A DNA stretch of 64,000 nucleotides from Phycisphaerales bacterium (GTDB lineage: Bacteria > Planctomycetota > Phycisphaerae > UBA1845 > Fen-1342): assembly GCA_016716475.1 (NCBI GenBank), contig JADJWG010000004.1, forward strand, positions 558,001 through 622,000, in the 5' to 3' direction. The position numbers and the translations under genes are program-made. The notes under the pieces were generated by a model. That model saw nothing but the letters and a program-made list of their open reading frames with translations. It was not told the DNA's origin and made no database searches. Positions 35,694-44,334 of the stretch are shown here, piece after piece (the first letter of the stretch is position 1; every line of letters begins with the position of its first letter).

Positions 35694-36782
35694 ATGTCGC
35701 AGCGCCGGTTGCGCGTACTCGTCGTGGATGATGCCACGCTGTTCCGCCGCATGCTCGTGGATCTGCTGGGGACACTACCCGGCGTGGAGGTGGTCGGTTC
35801 CGCGGCGAACGGACGTATCGCGCTGGAGCAATGTGCGGCGTTGCAGCCGGACCTGCTGACGCTGGACCTGGAAATGCCGGAGTTGGATGGCCTCGGCGTA
35901 TTACGCGGGCTGCGGGCGCAAGGGCTGCGCTGTGGCGCCATCATGCTGAGTGCGCTGACCCAGGCGGGGGCCGAGGCGACCGTCGCGGCGCTGCGCGCGG
36001 GGGCGTTCGACTTCGTGCTGAAGCCGAGCGGCGGGACGCTGGCACAGAACCGGGCGCAGTTGAAGGAGGAACTCTCCGCGCGGATCGAGGCATTCGCACG
36101 GCGACGGTTGGGGTTGCGGCCGGGGGGCGCGGTGCCAAGCGCACCGCGTCCGGCGGTAGCGCGGGCGACTGCGAGCCGACCGGCGATGGCGCGCCCGGCG
36201 GTCGTCGCCATTGGTGTATCGACCGGCGGACCCGATGCCCTGGCACGCCTGGTGCCGGGGTTGCCGGCCGACCTGGCGGTCCCGGTGCTCGTGGCCCAGC
36301 ACATGCCGCCGTTGTTCACGGCGTCGCTGGCGACGAGTCTCGGGCGCAAGTGCCCACTTACCGTACGCGAGGCCGTGGATGGTGAACCGGTCGAGCCCGG
36401 GACGATCCTCATCGCGCCGGGCGGGCGGCAGATGCGTGTCGAACGGTCCGGGGCGCGCGGCCGCATCCGGGTCACAGATGACCCGGCTGAGCACAGTGTC
36501 AGGCCGGGCGTGGATTACCTCCTGCGCTCCGTGGCGCAATGTTATGGCAGTGGGGCGCTGGCGGTGATCCTGACAGGCATGGGACACGACGGACTGGCGG
36601 GTTGCCGGCAGGTCAAGGCGGCCGGCGGCGCGGTCATCACCCAGGATGAGGCCACGTGCGTGGTGTACGGTATGCCACGCGGTCCGGCGGAAGAGGGCCT
36701 GTCCGATCTCGTCGCGCCTCTGGAACAGATCGCGGGGGCGATTGTGCGGGCGGTTGGTCGCCGCGCGCCGGTGATGGCCTGA
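35694..36782 (+). CDS. cheB: Protein-glutamate methylesterase/glutaminase CheB
   Basis: A 362-residue CheB. The receiver domain has Asp58 (LTLDLEMPELDG) and VLKPSGG; a Pro/Ala linker (about 140-168) follows. The methylesterase domain shows the catalytic Ser176 in GVSTGGPDAL, His203 in AQHMPPLFTASLA and the Asp in LTGMGHDGLAGCR. It removes methyl groups from chemoreceptors and deamidates glutamines. Normally it is near cheR, cheA and cheW, but none are in this window, so here it is orphaned. The ATG at 35694 was chosen because receiver homology starts there; a GAGGTGTGAG lies just upstream. Confidence 0.92.
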   Translation: MSQRRLRVLVVDDATLFRRMLVDLLGTLPGVEVVGSAANGRIALEQCAALQPDLLTLDLEMPELDGLGVLRGLRAQGLRCGAIMLSALTQAGAEATVAALRAGAFDFVLKPSGGTLAQNRAQLKEELSARIEAFARRRLGLRPGGAVPSAPRPAVARATASRPAMARPAVVAIGVSTGGPDALARLVPGLPADLAVPVLVAQHMPPLFTASLATSLGRKCPLTVREAVDGEPVEPGTILIAPGGRQMRVERSGARGRIRVTDDPAEHSVRPGVDYLLRSVAQCYGSGALAVILTGMGHDGLAGCRQVKAAGGAVITQDEATCVVYGMPRGPAEEGLSDLVAPLEQIAGAIVRAVGRRAPVMA

Positions 36783-36800
36783 TCGCGTGGGTTGTCGCGC

Positions 36801-38234
36801 TCAGTCCAGCAGCCACGGCATCCCGGGCAGCAGCCGGGGGGGCGTTCGCAGGACGGCCCGTAGATCTTCCGCGTCCAGGGCCCGTTGGGTGCTGATCTCC
36901 AGCGGCATGGCCGGCTCGCCGGCGGCATCGCGCGGAACGGTTACCCCGGCGGCCGACAGCCACGCCGCGGCGCGGCGGATCTGATCGCGGCGTGCCGTGA
37001 CGGCGGAGTCGATACCCTCGGCATTCTTCACCGGGCTGAATTCCTCCGCACGCGCCGTGTAAAGCACGAGTGGCTGTGCGGCCAGCGGGATCGCGTCGAA
37101 CACGAACATTTCGAGCTTGATCGCATTCGGTTCCGCCGGCTGAACAGGATGCCCTTCGGCATCAATCGTCGGCACCTTCTTCTCGGCGCGGTGCCAGGGC
37201 AGTTGGACCGTTGCGCCCGGGGCGGTCAGACGCTCGACGAAAGTTCGACTGAGGATGTGGATGGCGATACTGCCGGCGTCGAAGCGGCGTGAGCCGTCCG
37301 TATTGCGCGCAGTTGCGAGCTCTTCGGGCAGATCACTGTACTCGATGACGGTGATGCGTCCATCGACGAGGCAGAAGTTTCCGACCCGCTCGGTATCGAA
37401 GGCCTTGGCAATCGCCTTGCTCGACATCTCTGACCCCGTGTCGATGTGCAGTCCGACGAACAGCGGGTCGATCACGCGTACCAGCGGGTTGTCCACCTGA
37501 AAGTAACTGATGAACTCGATGCCGCGCGCTCGCATGTCAGCCAGCGCCCCGCGTTCGGCGAGCGCGCGCAAGCTGCCGCCGTGACCATCGGGCGAAAGCG
37601 CCACCCGGTGGCGCTCCGCGAGCGCTATGCGCCCATCCGGCAGGAATGCCGGCATCTGACCCTGCTGGAAGAACATCACGTCGTAGGAGGAGAGGCCAAA
37701 GTAGCGGTGCTGCTCGAAGAACGCGACCGTGTCGGTGTGATTGGCCGGACTGGTCATGATGTACCAGCGCGGGCGGCGGCCGTAGCGCCGCTCAATGCCC
37801 AGCAAGCCCTCGGCGAACACCTGGAAGAGTGGCGCGTTGCGAATGGGTGTAGTCGGGAACGCGCCCTTGGGGCCGTCGAAGCCGAGCCGCGTGCCCTGGC
37901 CGCCCGCGACAGTGAAGGCCGCGACGCGGCCCGTAGCAATGGCTTCCTCACCTTTGGCTCGAGCGCGGTCATAGAGCCCGACGAGATCTGCGGTGGGTAC
38001 GACCGGGTAACTCGGCGGAGGTTCGATCTGCGTCGGTAGATGGATGGCGGGCCGATTGCGCACGTGGGTGTCAATCAACGTGCGGCACAGCTCAAGGTCG
38101 AGCGCTTCCAGGTCGTCAAGCAACTGCACGCGCTGCGATTCTTTCAGCGTCGGCCAGAAGGCCAGCAGGTGCTCTTGCCCGTGGGTGCTTAGCTGTCGCT
38201 GGTGGCGTTGAAACCGATCGTCGAGCGTAGGCAT
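36801..38234 (-). CDS. UDP-sugar pyrophosphorylase (UDP-N-acetylglucosamine pyrophosphorylase-like)
   Basis: A 477-residue member of the eukaryotic-type UDPGP family. The nucleotide-binding motif is TVAGGQGTRLGFDGPKGAFP (about 108-127), then PRWYIMTSPANHTDT, FFQQGQMPAF, LSPDGHGGSLRAL and YFQVDNPLVRVIDP with the uridine- and sugar-binding residues. The UAP1 branch makes UDP-GlcNAc from UTP and GlcNAc-1-P, but family members also use glucose or galactose phosphates, so the exact sugar is open. It converges on cheB with an 18 bp gap and is divergent from the DUF362 gene. Confidence 0.85.
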   Translation of the reverse strand: MPTLDDRFQRHQRQLSTHGQEHLLAFWPTLKESQRVQLLDDLEALDLELCRTLIDTHVRNRPAIHLPTQIEPPPSYPVVPTADLVGLYDRARAKGEEAIATGRVAAFTVAGGQGTRLGFDGPKGAFPTTPIRNAPLFQVFAEGLLGIERRYGRRPRWYIMTSPANHTDTVAFFEQHRYFGLSSYDVMFFQQGQMPAFLPDGRIALAERHRVALSPDGHGGSLRALAERGALADMRARGIEFISYFQVDNPLVRVIDPLFVGLHIDTGSEMSSKAIAKAFDTERVGNFCLVDGRITVIEYSDLPEELATARNTDGSRRFDAGSIAIHILSRTFVERLTAPGATVQLPWHRAEKKVPTIDAEGHPVQPAEPNAIKLEMFVFDAIPLAAQPLVLYTARAEEFSPVKNAEGIDSAVTARRDQIRRAAAWLSAAGVTVPRDAAGEPAMPLEISTQRALDAEDLRAVLRTPPRLLPGMPWLLD

Positions 38235-38284
38235 GGGGAAGTTCTCGCTTGAGCGCAGGGACGAATCTCGCGATAGAGTAAGGG

Positions 38285-39310
38285 ATGGTAGGTCGACCGG
38301 TCAAACCTGTGCCCACATTCCGTAACCCGTTGACAAGGCGAGAGTTGCTGCGAGTTTCCGCCGGTCTGGCAGCCGGCTGGGCGGCGGGTCCGTTGGGGGC
38401 CGCGGTACGGATGACGGGGCTCGACGGCGTGCCGATGGAGCGACCCTGGTGGTGGGCGGCCGAGCCGGAACGAGCCCGGGTCGTCGAATGTCGCGAGGCG
38501 CGTGTGGTGCATGCGGGCGAACTCCAGGAGCCCGTGGTGCGCGAAATGCTCGAACTGGGACTGAACGTGTTCGTAGGGGTTGCCGACGCGGCGTCGGCAT
38601 GGCGCCAGGTGCTCGGCAATGCGCGCCGTATCCTGCTGAAGTTCAACCGCGTGGGGGCGGCCGCCCTGGCAACGAACGAGGTGGTGGCCACTGCGCTGGT
38701 CGATTCGCTCGAAGCGGCCGGGTTTGAGCGTCGTGAAATCGTGGCGGCGGAGCTACCGGGCGCTGCGCTCCGCGCGCTGGGAGTGCGGGCCGCGGCGGAT
38801 GGGTGGTCGGAGTCGCTGCAACTGGATGGAGAGGACGAGCCGCTGGCGGCGTACCTCCAGGAATGCGATGCCTTGATCAATGTGCCGTTGTTGAAGACGC
38901 ACCGTCTGGCGGGCATGTCAGGGGCGCTCAAGAATGTCTCACACGCGGTGGTGCGGCGCCCGGCGCGCTATCACGGGAACGGTTGCGCCCCATACGTAGG
39001 TCAGATTGTAGGATCAGGGGCGGTTGCCGGGCGGCTGCGGTTGAATGTCGGTAACGCCCTGCGGGTTGTTTACGCCCAAGGACCAGAAGCGCGAAAAGTG
39101 GATGTTTCTGCATATGGAGCGCTATTATTCAGTAGCGACCCAGTGGCACTGGACACGGTTGGCCTGAGTATTTTACGAGCGGAACGACAACGTTTGAAGT
39201 ATCCGGGAGCGATTACGGTGGGCTACCTGGAAGATGCCGGGGCGCGCGAGGTGGGGCGGGCGACGCTGCACGGGATCGAGCGGCTGCGTGTGCCGTCTCC
39301 CGTTTCTTGA
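38285..39310 (+). CDS. DUF362 domain protein with probable Tat signal
   Basis: A 341-residue protein. The N-terminus (TRRELLRVSAGLAAGWAAGPLGA, about 17-39) looks like a twin-arginine signal, so it would be exported folded. The body matches DUF362: LLKFNRVGAAALATNEVVATALVDSLEAAG, LINVPLLKTHRLAGMSGALKNVSHAVVR and DPVALDTVGLSIL near the end. Members often accompany iron-sulphur or hydrogenase-like redox proteins, but no ferredoxin Cys motif is present. A weak promoter (TTGAGC at 38249, GATAGA at 38272, 17 bp) places transcription almost at the ATG; the GTG at 38309 would still keep the signal. Function unknown. Confidence 0.75.
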   Translation: MVGRPVKPVPTFRNPLTRRELLRVSAGLAAGWAAGPLGAAVRMTGLDGVPMERPWWWAAEPERARVVECREARVVHAGELQEPVVREMLELGLNVFVGVADAASAWRQVLGNARRILLKFNRVGAAALATNEVVATALVDSLEAAGFERREIVAAELPGAALRALGVRAAADGWSESLQLDGEDEPLAAYLQECDALINVPLLKTHRLAGMSGALKNVSHAVVRRPARYHGNGCAPYVGQIVGSGAVAGRLRLNVGNALRVVYAQGPEARKVDVSAYGALLFSSDPVALDTVGLSILRAERQRLKYPGAITVGYLEDAGAREVGRATLHGIERLRVPSPVS

Positions 39311-39866
39311 TGAATAAAAACTCTGATACTCACTGCTCAAAACAGATCATAAACTGCAATTTACATTGACACGCCCCCGGCTGGTGATATATTTCATGTT
39401 GGACGGGAATGAATGAGGGACATAGATAGATCGAACTAAGCTATCATACATGATCATCCTGATCCATTGATCGATTGTCATCGCCCTCGTTCATCATCCA
39501 ACCGCATTCGTTCCCGCCAGACAGAGCGTTTCTCGCTGCAAGCGAAGGGTTTTTCGCTACCGGCTCAGTTTGCGCTCTGGGTCCGGCCTTCGGTCGGTCC
39601 ATCAAACTCGTGTTTCCATCCGCATCGCGGCCCATTCCCATGGGGTTGCAGGCGTTGTCGATCCTTGGTGGACCGGCGGCGAAGATGCGGTGATCGGTGT
39701 GGCTGCGCTGTCAGGCCTGAGCCGTTTCAGGCCGGTGGCGGGAAGTTTGGAGAAGTCCGCCATATATCCGTTCAACGATTGTCCCTTGCAGCCGAAATCC
39801 TCGCCAACGGTGCGAGCAACGCTGATCGGGAAGTGGTTCATGGGAAGCTAATGCAGGAGGTTCTCT
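39311..39866 (+). promoter_or_regulatory. Long structured leader of the second pseudopilin gene
   Basis: This 556 bp region has a strong promoter at 39366-39393 and an approximately 465 nt leader. The 5' end can form two mutually exclusive 11-bp stems: 39409-39419 with 39483-39493, or 39405-39415 with 39504-39514 (each with one G-U pair). A perfect 7-bp hairpin follows at 39714-39733. Short open frames inside it lack coding character. I match it to no known riboswitch class. Confidence 0.5.
39366..39393 (+). promoter_or_regulatory. Promoter of the second pseudopilin gene
   Basis: TTGACA (39366-39371) and TATATT (39388-39393) are 16 bp apart in an AT-rich stretch. Transcription should begin near 39400, far upstream of the start codon. 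Confidence 0.65.
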
Positions 39867-40820
39867 GTGACTCGGAAGAAAGGTTTTACACTGATTGAGC
39901 TGCTGGTGGTGGTGGCGATCATCGCACTGCTGATCTCCATCCTGCTGCCCAGCTTGGCCCGCGCCCGTGAAATCACGAAGCGTGCGGTCTGCGCGGCGAA
40001 CCTGCGCGGTATCGGGCAGGGCATGAAGGTTTACTCGAACGACAACTCGGACTTCTACCCGACGGCCCCGTTCCGTGAGGGCGGCGGCGGCGGGACGAAC
40101 AACACGAACCTCGTAAACTTCGTCAACCAGATGGGCCGGACCCTGACGACCCAGTCGACGAACACCACGCCGACCAACGTCAGCGTGAGCCGTTCGCTCT
40201 TCATTCTGGTCACCGAAGGCACGACGACCGCCAAGCAGTTCCTCTGCCCGAGCTCGGGCGACACCGAAGACGACCTGCGCAACGGCACGGGTACCAGCGA
40301 GACGGCCGCCCAGCCGGGCGTCAACCGTTTCGACTTCAAGGGTTACCCGAACCTGAGCTACGGCTACCAGATTCCGTTCGGCCCGCGTGCGCGTCCGAAT
40401 GAGAACCTGGACCCGCGCATGGCGCTGATGGCAGACAAGGGTCCGTTCTTCGAGGCCGCGGCTTCGGCGACCGACGGCAACACGCCGATCGTGCCCGACC
40501 AGCTCGTGGGCGGCACGCTGTACCCGGCCAACCCCGGCAACATCGTGCTGACGGGTGTCGCCAACAACGCAGCGGACATTCTCCGCGCGGGCAACGACAA
40601 GTGGCGCAACTTCAACAGCCGGAACCACTCGGGTGAAGGCCAGAATATCCTGTTCAACGACGGCCACGTCGATTTCGAGCGTCGGCCGATCGTGGGTGTG
40701 AACTACGACAACATCTACACCCAGCAGACGAACTGGACGCTGCCGAACTCGATGCTTGGCTCAGCGCCGGCGAACCTGCGTGGACCGTGGACCGGTACGG
40801 ATTCGATCGTCATCCCGTAG
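39867..40820 (+). CDS. Pseudopilin-like protein with prepilin N-terminus and DGHV motif
   Basis: A 317-residue protein with a class III signal (MTRKKGFTLIELLVVVAIIALLISILLPSLARAR), cleaved after Gly6. The exported part has CAANLRGIGQGMKVYSNDNSDFYP, a Gly-rich loop, LMADKGPFFEAA and NILFNDGHVDFE followed by a long tail. The GTG start is certain: AGGAGG lies six bases upstream. With its own strong promoter, long leader and strong terminator it looks like a highly expressed monocistronic gene. Related to, but distinct from, the pseudopilin at 16261-17130. Its partner machinery is probably the secretion or pilus system encoded at the right end. Confidence 0.88.
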   Translation: MTRKKGFTLIELLVVVAIIALLISILLPSLARAREITKRAVCAANLRGIGQGMKVYSNDNSDFYPTAPFREGGGGGTNNTNLVNFVNQMGRTLTTQSTNTTPTNVSVSRSLFILVTEGTTTAKQFLCPSSGDTEDDLRNGTGTSETAAQPGVNRFDFKGYPNLSYGYQIPFGPRARPNENLDPRMALMADKGPFFEAAASATDGNTPIVPDQLVGGTLYPANPGNIVLTGVANNAADILRAGNDKWRNFNSRNHSGEGQNILFNDGHVDFERRPIVGVNYDNIYTQQTNWTLPNSMLGSAPANLRGPWTGTDSIVIP

Positions 40821-40851
40821 TTGCGGGTTGCTGTGATCGACAGGGCTTTAC

Positions 40852-40888
40852 GGGGCCAGGCGACCGGCAGTGCGGTCGACCTGGCCCC
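40852..40888 (+). terminator. Strong hairpin terminator of the pseudopilin gene
   Basis: GGGGCCAGG-CGACCG (40852-40866) pairs with CGGTCG-A-CCTGGCCCC (40873-40888) to give a 15-bp stem with a single bulge and a six-base loop, 31 bp after the stop codon. Confidence 0.65.
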
Positions 40889-41179
40889 GGCTCTGTGAGG
40901 GCGCTGAGGTGTAATCGGGGTGTGGGGTTCCCCACAGATTTTGTCAGCAAGGTCCGGTTTTGTGTTGCGGAGCGGTTATGGCTGGCCGCCACGAGGGTGC
41001 GCCGGCGGTCTATGTCAGGCGCGTGTGGGGTGGTTGGCCTTGGCTCGTGGCGTACCGGCTTTCCGGAATGGCGTGCCGGACTCGGGTCGCGGGCTGACAA
41101 TTCGTGTTGTTTTCGCGCCCGACCATGGTACGATACACGCTTCAAAATCCGGCGGGCTTGCAACTGTAATGGTGATGCC
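40889..41179 (+). promoter_or_regulatory. Upstream region of rpsA with promoter
   Basis: TTGTTT (41107-41112) and TACGAT (41129-41134) are 16 bp apart and 46 bp before the GTG of the S1 gene. Nothing else is recognised; the upstream open frame lacks S1 homology. Confidence 0.5.
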
Positions 41180-42649
41180 GTGTCGACGACCCCCCACGAC
41201 TTTGACGATGCGCAGCTCCAACGCGAAATAGAGGCGGGGCTGTCCGAGATGCACTCCGACGAGCTCGAGCGGGCGATGCTCGCACGCAGCCATGTTCGTC
41301 GAGCGCCTGCGGAAAGCGGCGAGCGCGTGCACGGTACAATCATCAGTATCAAGGGTCCGGATGTCTATGTGGATTATGGGGCCAAGAGCGAGGGGGTCGT
41401 ACCGATCGACGAGTTTCCCCCCGATCAGCCGCCGGTTGTCGGGCAGGCCGTCAGTCTCGTGCCGCACGGGCTGGAGCGTGAATCGGGGTTGATGCGGCTT
41501 TCGGTCCACGAGACCAAGACGGCCGCTTCGCTCGATTCGCTGAAGGTGGGTGATGTTGTGAAAGCCCGGGTGACGGGCAGCAACATCGGCGGACTGGAGT
41601 TGCGGGTGCAGGGGCTGCGCGGCTTCATGCCCCTCAGCCACGTGGACCTGAACCGGATCGAGGATTTTGCCCACTTCGTCGGGCGCTGGCTGGAGTGCGA
41701 AGTCGTCGAGGTGGATCGGCGCGGGAAGCGGATCGTTCTCAGCCGACGGAAGTTGCTCGAGCGGCAGCGCGAGGAAGAACGCATCCAGTTGCGCGGCACG
41801 CTGGCAGAGGGCCAGGTCCGGCGCGGCATCGTCCGCCGGCTCGCACCATTCGGGGCGTTCGTTGATCTTGGCGGGCTCGATGGGCTGCTGCATGTCAGCG
41901 ACATGAGCTACAGTCGCATCAACGACCCCAAGGAGGTCGTGAAGGAAGGGGACGAGATCGAGGTCAAGATCCTCAAGATCGACCACGAGCGCGAGCGCGT
42001 GTCGCTGGGGTTGAAGCAGTTGGCGGCGGACCCGTGGACCTTCGTGGAAGGGAAGTATCACACCGGCGAGGCGGTCGAAGGCCGCGTCACGCGCTTGATG
42101 GACTTTGGCGCCTTCGTGGAAATCGAGCCGGGCATCGAGGGCCTGATACCGATCAGTGAAATGACGTGGACCCACCGCATCCACCATCCAAAGGATGTAC
42201 TCAAGGTTGGAGACCATGTCCGGGTGTCCGTCCTTGCGGTCAGCGGGGAGAAGCACAAACTCAGCTTGAGTCTCAAGGCGCTTGCGCAGGATCCGTGGAA
42301 CGGCATTACCGAGCGCTACCCCAATGACACGATCGTCAGCGGCGCGGTCACGCGCTTGACCGACTTCGGCTGCTTCGTCCAACTGGAGGAGGGGGTTGAG
42401 GGGCTCGTGCACATCTCGCAAATGTCTGAGCAGCGGGTCCGTACCGTCGGCGACGTTGTTCAGCCCGGGCAGGTCATCCAGGTCAAGGTGCTCGGGGTCG
42501 ATGCGGCCCAGAGGCGCATCTCGCTTTCCATCAAAGGGGCGCACACTCCCGCCGAGGCGCTGCCGACGGAGGCGGAAGCCGCCGCCGCGGCCGTCGCCAC
42601 CGAGAAGAAGCGGAAGAAGAAGCCACTGCGGGGTGGGCTCACCTGGTGA
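41180..42649 (+). CDS. rpsA: Ribosomal protein S1, five S1 domains
   Basis: A 489-residue S1 protein, which helps the 30S subunit bind mRNA. Five OB-fold S1 repeats are seen: GTIISIKGPDVYVDYGAKSEG, VVKARVTGSNIGGLELRVQG, RGIVRRLAPFGAFVDLGGLDG, GRVTRLMDFGAFVEIEPGIEG and GAVTRLTDFGCFVQLEEGVEG. The C-terminus is lysine-rich (EKKRKKKPLRGGLTW). Six repeats are found in E. coli; fewer is common elsewhere. The GTG at 41180 was chosen as the first codon after the promoter that gives a typical acidic N-terminus; it has no strong Shine-Dalgarno sequence, as is usual for rpsA. Confidence 0.9.
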   Translation: MSTTPHDFDDAQLQREIEAGLSEMHSDELERAMLARSHVRRAPAESGERVHGTIISIKGPDVYVDYGAKSEGVVPIDEFPPDQPPVVGQAVSLVPHGLERESGLMRLSVHETKTAASLDSLKVGDVVKARVTGSNIGGLELRVQGLRGFMPLSHVDLNRIEDFAHFVGRWLECEVVEVDRRGKRIVLSRRKLLERQREEERIQLRGTLAEGQVRRGIVRRLAPFGAFVDLGGLDGLLHVSDMSYSRINDPKEVVKEGDEIEVKILKIDHERERVSLGLKQLAADPWTFVEGKYHTGEAVEGRVTRLMDFGAFVEIEPGIEGLIPISEMTWTHRIHHPKDVLKVGDHVRVSVLAVSGEKHKLSLSLKALAQDPWNGITERYPNDTIVSGAVTRLTDFGCFVQLEEGVEGLVHISQMSEQRVRTVGDVVQPGQVIQVKVLGVDAAQRRISLSIKGAHTPAEALPTEAEAAAAAVATEKKRKKKPLRGGLTW

Positions 42650-42681
42650 GTGATTCGTAGGTCGAGGTTGCGAAAGCTGAG

Positions 42682-44322
42682 GTGGGGCCGCGGCTGGCCG
42701 CACCGGTCGGGCTTGCAACGGCGCCCGGTTCCATCGACACTGCACTCGAACGTGCCGCGCGCCTCGCGGCCGGTGACCGTGAGGCGGCGGGGCAAAGCGT
42801 TTCGCCGGATGTCCCCACTGTGAAGGTGCCCGCAACCGCCCGAGAGATTGCTGCCGCTGTTGGCACAGGACGCGTGCGCGCGGTGGATGTTTGCGCAGCC
42901 GCGCTCCGGCGGCTGGCGGCGCAGGACGACCCACTGGGAGCTTTCCTGCAGGTATTCGAGCGTGAAGCGGTTGCGCAGGCCACACGAGTGGATGAATTCG
43001 TTGCCGCCGGCCAGCCGGTCGGACCGTTGGCCGGCGTGCCGATCGCGATCAAGGACAATCTCTGCACGCGCTTGGGGCGGACGACTTGCGGTTCCCGGAT
43101 GCTGGCGGAATACCGTTCGCCGTATGACGCCACCGTGATTGACCGATTGGTCACGGCGGGGGCCGTGATCGTCGGGAAGACCAACCTGGACGAGTTTGCG
43201 ATGGGCTCGTCCACGGAGAACAGCGGGTTCCATCCGACACGGAACCCATGGAACCACGCGCACGTCCCGGGTGGATCGTCAGGCGGCTCGGCGGCTGCGG
43301 TGGCGGCCGACATGGTGCCCGTGGCGTTGGGGTCGGATACAGGGGGTTCGATCCGGCAGCCGGCGTCCTTCTGCGGGGTGGTGGGTGTGAAGCCGACCTA
43401 TGGGCGGGTATCACGGTATGGGCTGGTGGCCTATGGGTCGAGTTTGGACCAGGTGGGTCCACTGGCACGGTGCGTCGAAGATGCCGCCGCGGTGCTGGGG
43501 GTGATTGCGGGAGCGGATTCGCGCGATGCAACTTGTGTTGTGGATCCGGTGCCCGACTATGTGGCCGCCCTGCGCGACGAGCGGTTGACGAACCTGGGAC
43601 GTTTGCGGATCGGGGTTCCACGATCCTATTTCGGTGCCGGGTTGGAGTGTGAGACGCGGGCCGCAGTGGAGGCGGCCCTGGCGGAATATGAGCGTCTGGG
43701 GGCGGAGTTGGTCGAGGTAGAGTTGCCCCGTGCGGAGTACGCGGTGGCAACCTACTACCTGGTGGCGACGGCGGAGGCCTCGAGCAACCTGGCCCGGTAC
43801 GACGGCGTTCACTACGGTCACCGCACGGCTCAGCCGGTGGACCTGTTCGCTCTGTATAGCGCGTCGCGGGACGAGGGTTTCGGACCGGAAGTAAAGCGGC
43901 GTATCATGCTGGGAACCTTTGCCTTGTCGGCCGGCTACTACGACGCGTATTACCAAAAGGCGCTCCAGGTCCGGCAGTTGATTCGGGCCGATTTCGAGCA
44001 GGCCTTGACCCAGTGCGACGTGATTGCCGGGCCGGCCGCGCCGACGGCGGCATTTCGCCTCGGTGAGAAGCTGTCCGACCCGCTGGCGATGTACCTGGCG
44101 GATATCTATACGATTCCAGCCAACTTGGCGGGTCTGCCGGCGCTGGTGGTTCCCTGTGGATTCACCGGGGCGGGTTTGCCGGTCGGCTTACAACTTTGTG
44201 GCCGATGGTTCGGAGAAGAACGGCTTCTGCAGGTGGCGCGCCTGTACGAACGCGCGACAACGTGGCACGAGCGGCGGCCGCCGGTCGCGGGCGGGGCAGG
44301 CCCGTCTGCCGGCCCAGCGTGA
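42682..44322 (+). CDS. gatA: Glutamyl-tRNA(Gln)/aspartyl-tRNA(Asn) amidotransferase subunit A
   Basis: An amidase-signature enzyme that releases ammonia from glutamine to amidate mischarged Glu-tRNA(Gln) or Asp-tRNA(Asn). The Ser-cisSer-Lys triad is visible: Lys in VPIAIKDNLC, Ser in GGSSGGSAAAVAA and Ser in SDTGGSIRQPASFCG. YYDAYYQKALQVRQLI and AGLPALVVPCG are typical of GatA. The frame opens at 42682, giving 546 residues and an N-terminal extension of about 46; the GTG at 42820 gives a normal length, and I think it more likely. gatB and gatC are not adjacent. Confidence 0.88.
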   Translation: MGPRLAAPVGLATAPGSIDTALERAARLAAGDREAAGQSVSPDVPTVKVPATAREIAAAVGTGRVRAVDVCAAALRRLAAQDDPLGAFLQVFEREAVAQATRVDEFVAAGQPVGPLAGVPIAIKDNLCTRLGRTTCGSRMLAEYRSPYDATVIDRLVTAGAVIVGKTNLDEFAMGSSTENSGFHPTRNPWNHAHVPGGSSGGSAAAVAADMVPVALGSDTGGSIRQPASFCGVVGVKPTYGRVSRYGLVAYGSSLDQVGPLARCVEDAAAVLGVIAGADSRDATCVVDPVPDYVAALRDERLTNLGRLRIGVPRSYFGAGLECETRAAVEAALAEYERLGAELVEVELPRAEYAVATYYLVATAEASSNLARYDGVHYGHRTAQPVDLFALYSASRDEGFGPEVKRRIMLGTFALSAGYYDAYYQKALQVRQLIRADFEQALTQCDVIAGPAAPTAAFRLGEKLSDPLAMYLADIYTIPANLAGLPALVVPCGFTGAGLPVGLQLCGRWFGEERLLQVARLYERATTWHERRPPVAGGAGPSAGPA

Positions 44323-44334
44323 GGAAGTGGGTCG

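Noticed and set aside
39467..39898. A 143-residue open frame in the leader of the second pseudopilin gene
   Set aside because: It overlaps the certain GTG start of the pseudopilin, has an Arg/Ser/Cys-rich composition typical of antisense or noncoding GC-rich frames and no ribosome-binding site.
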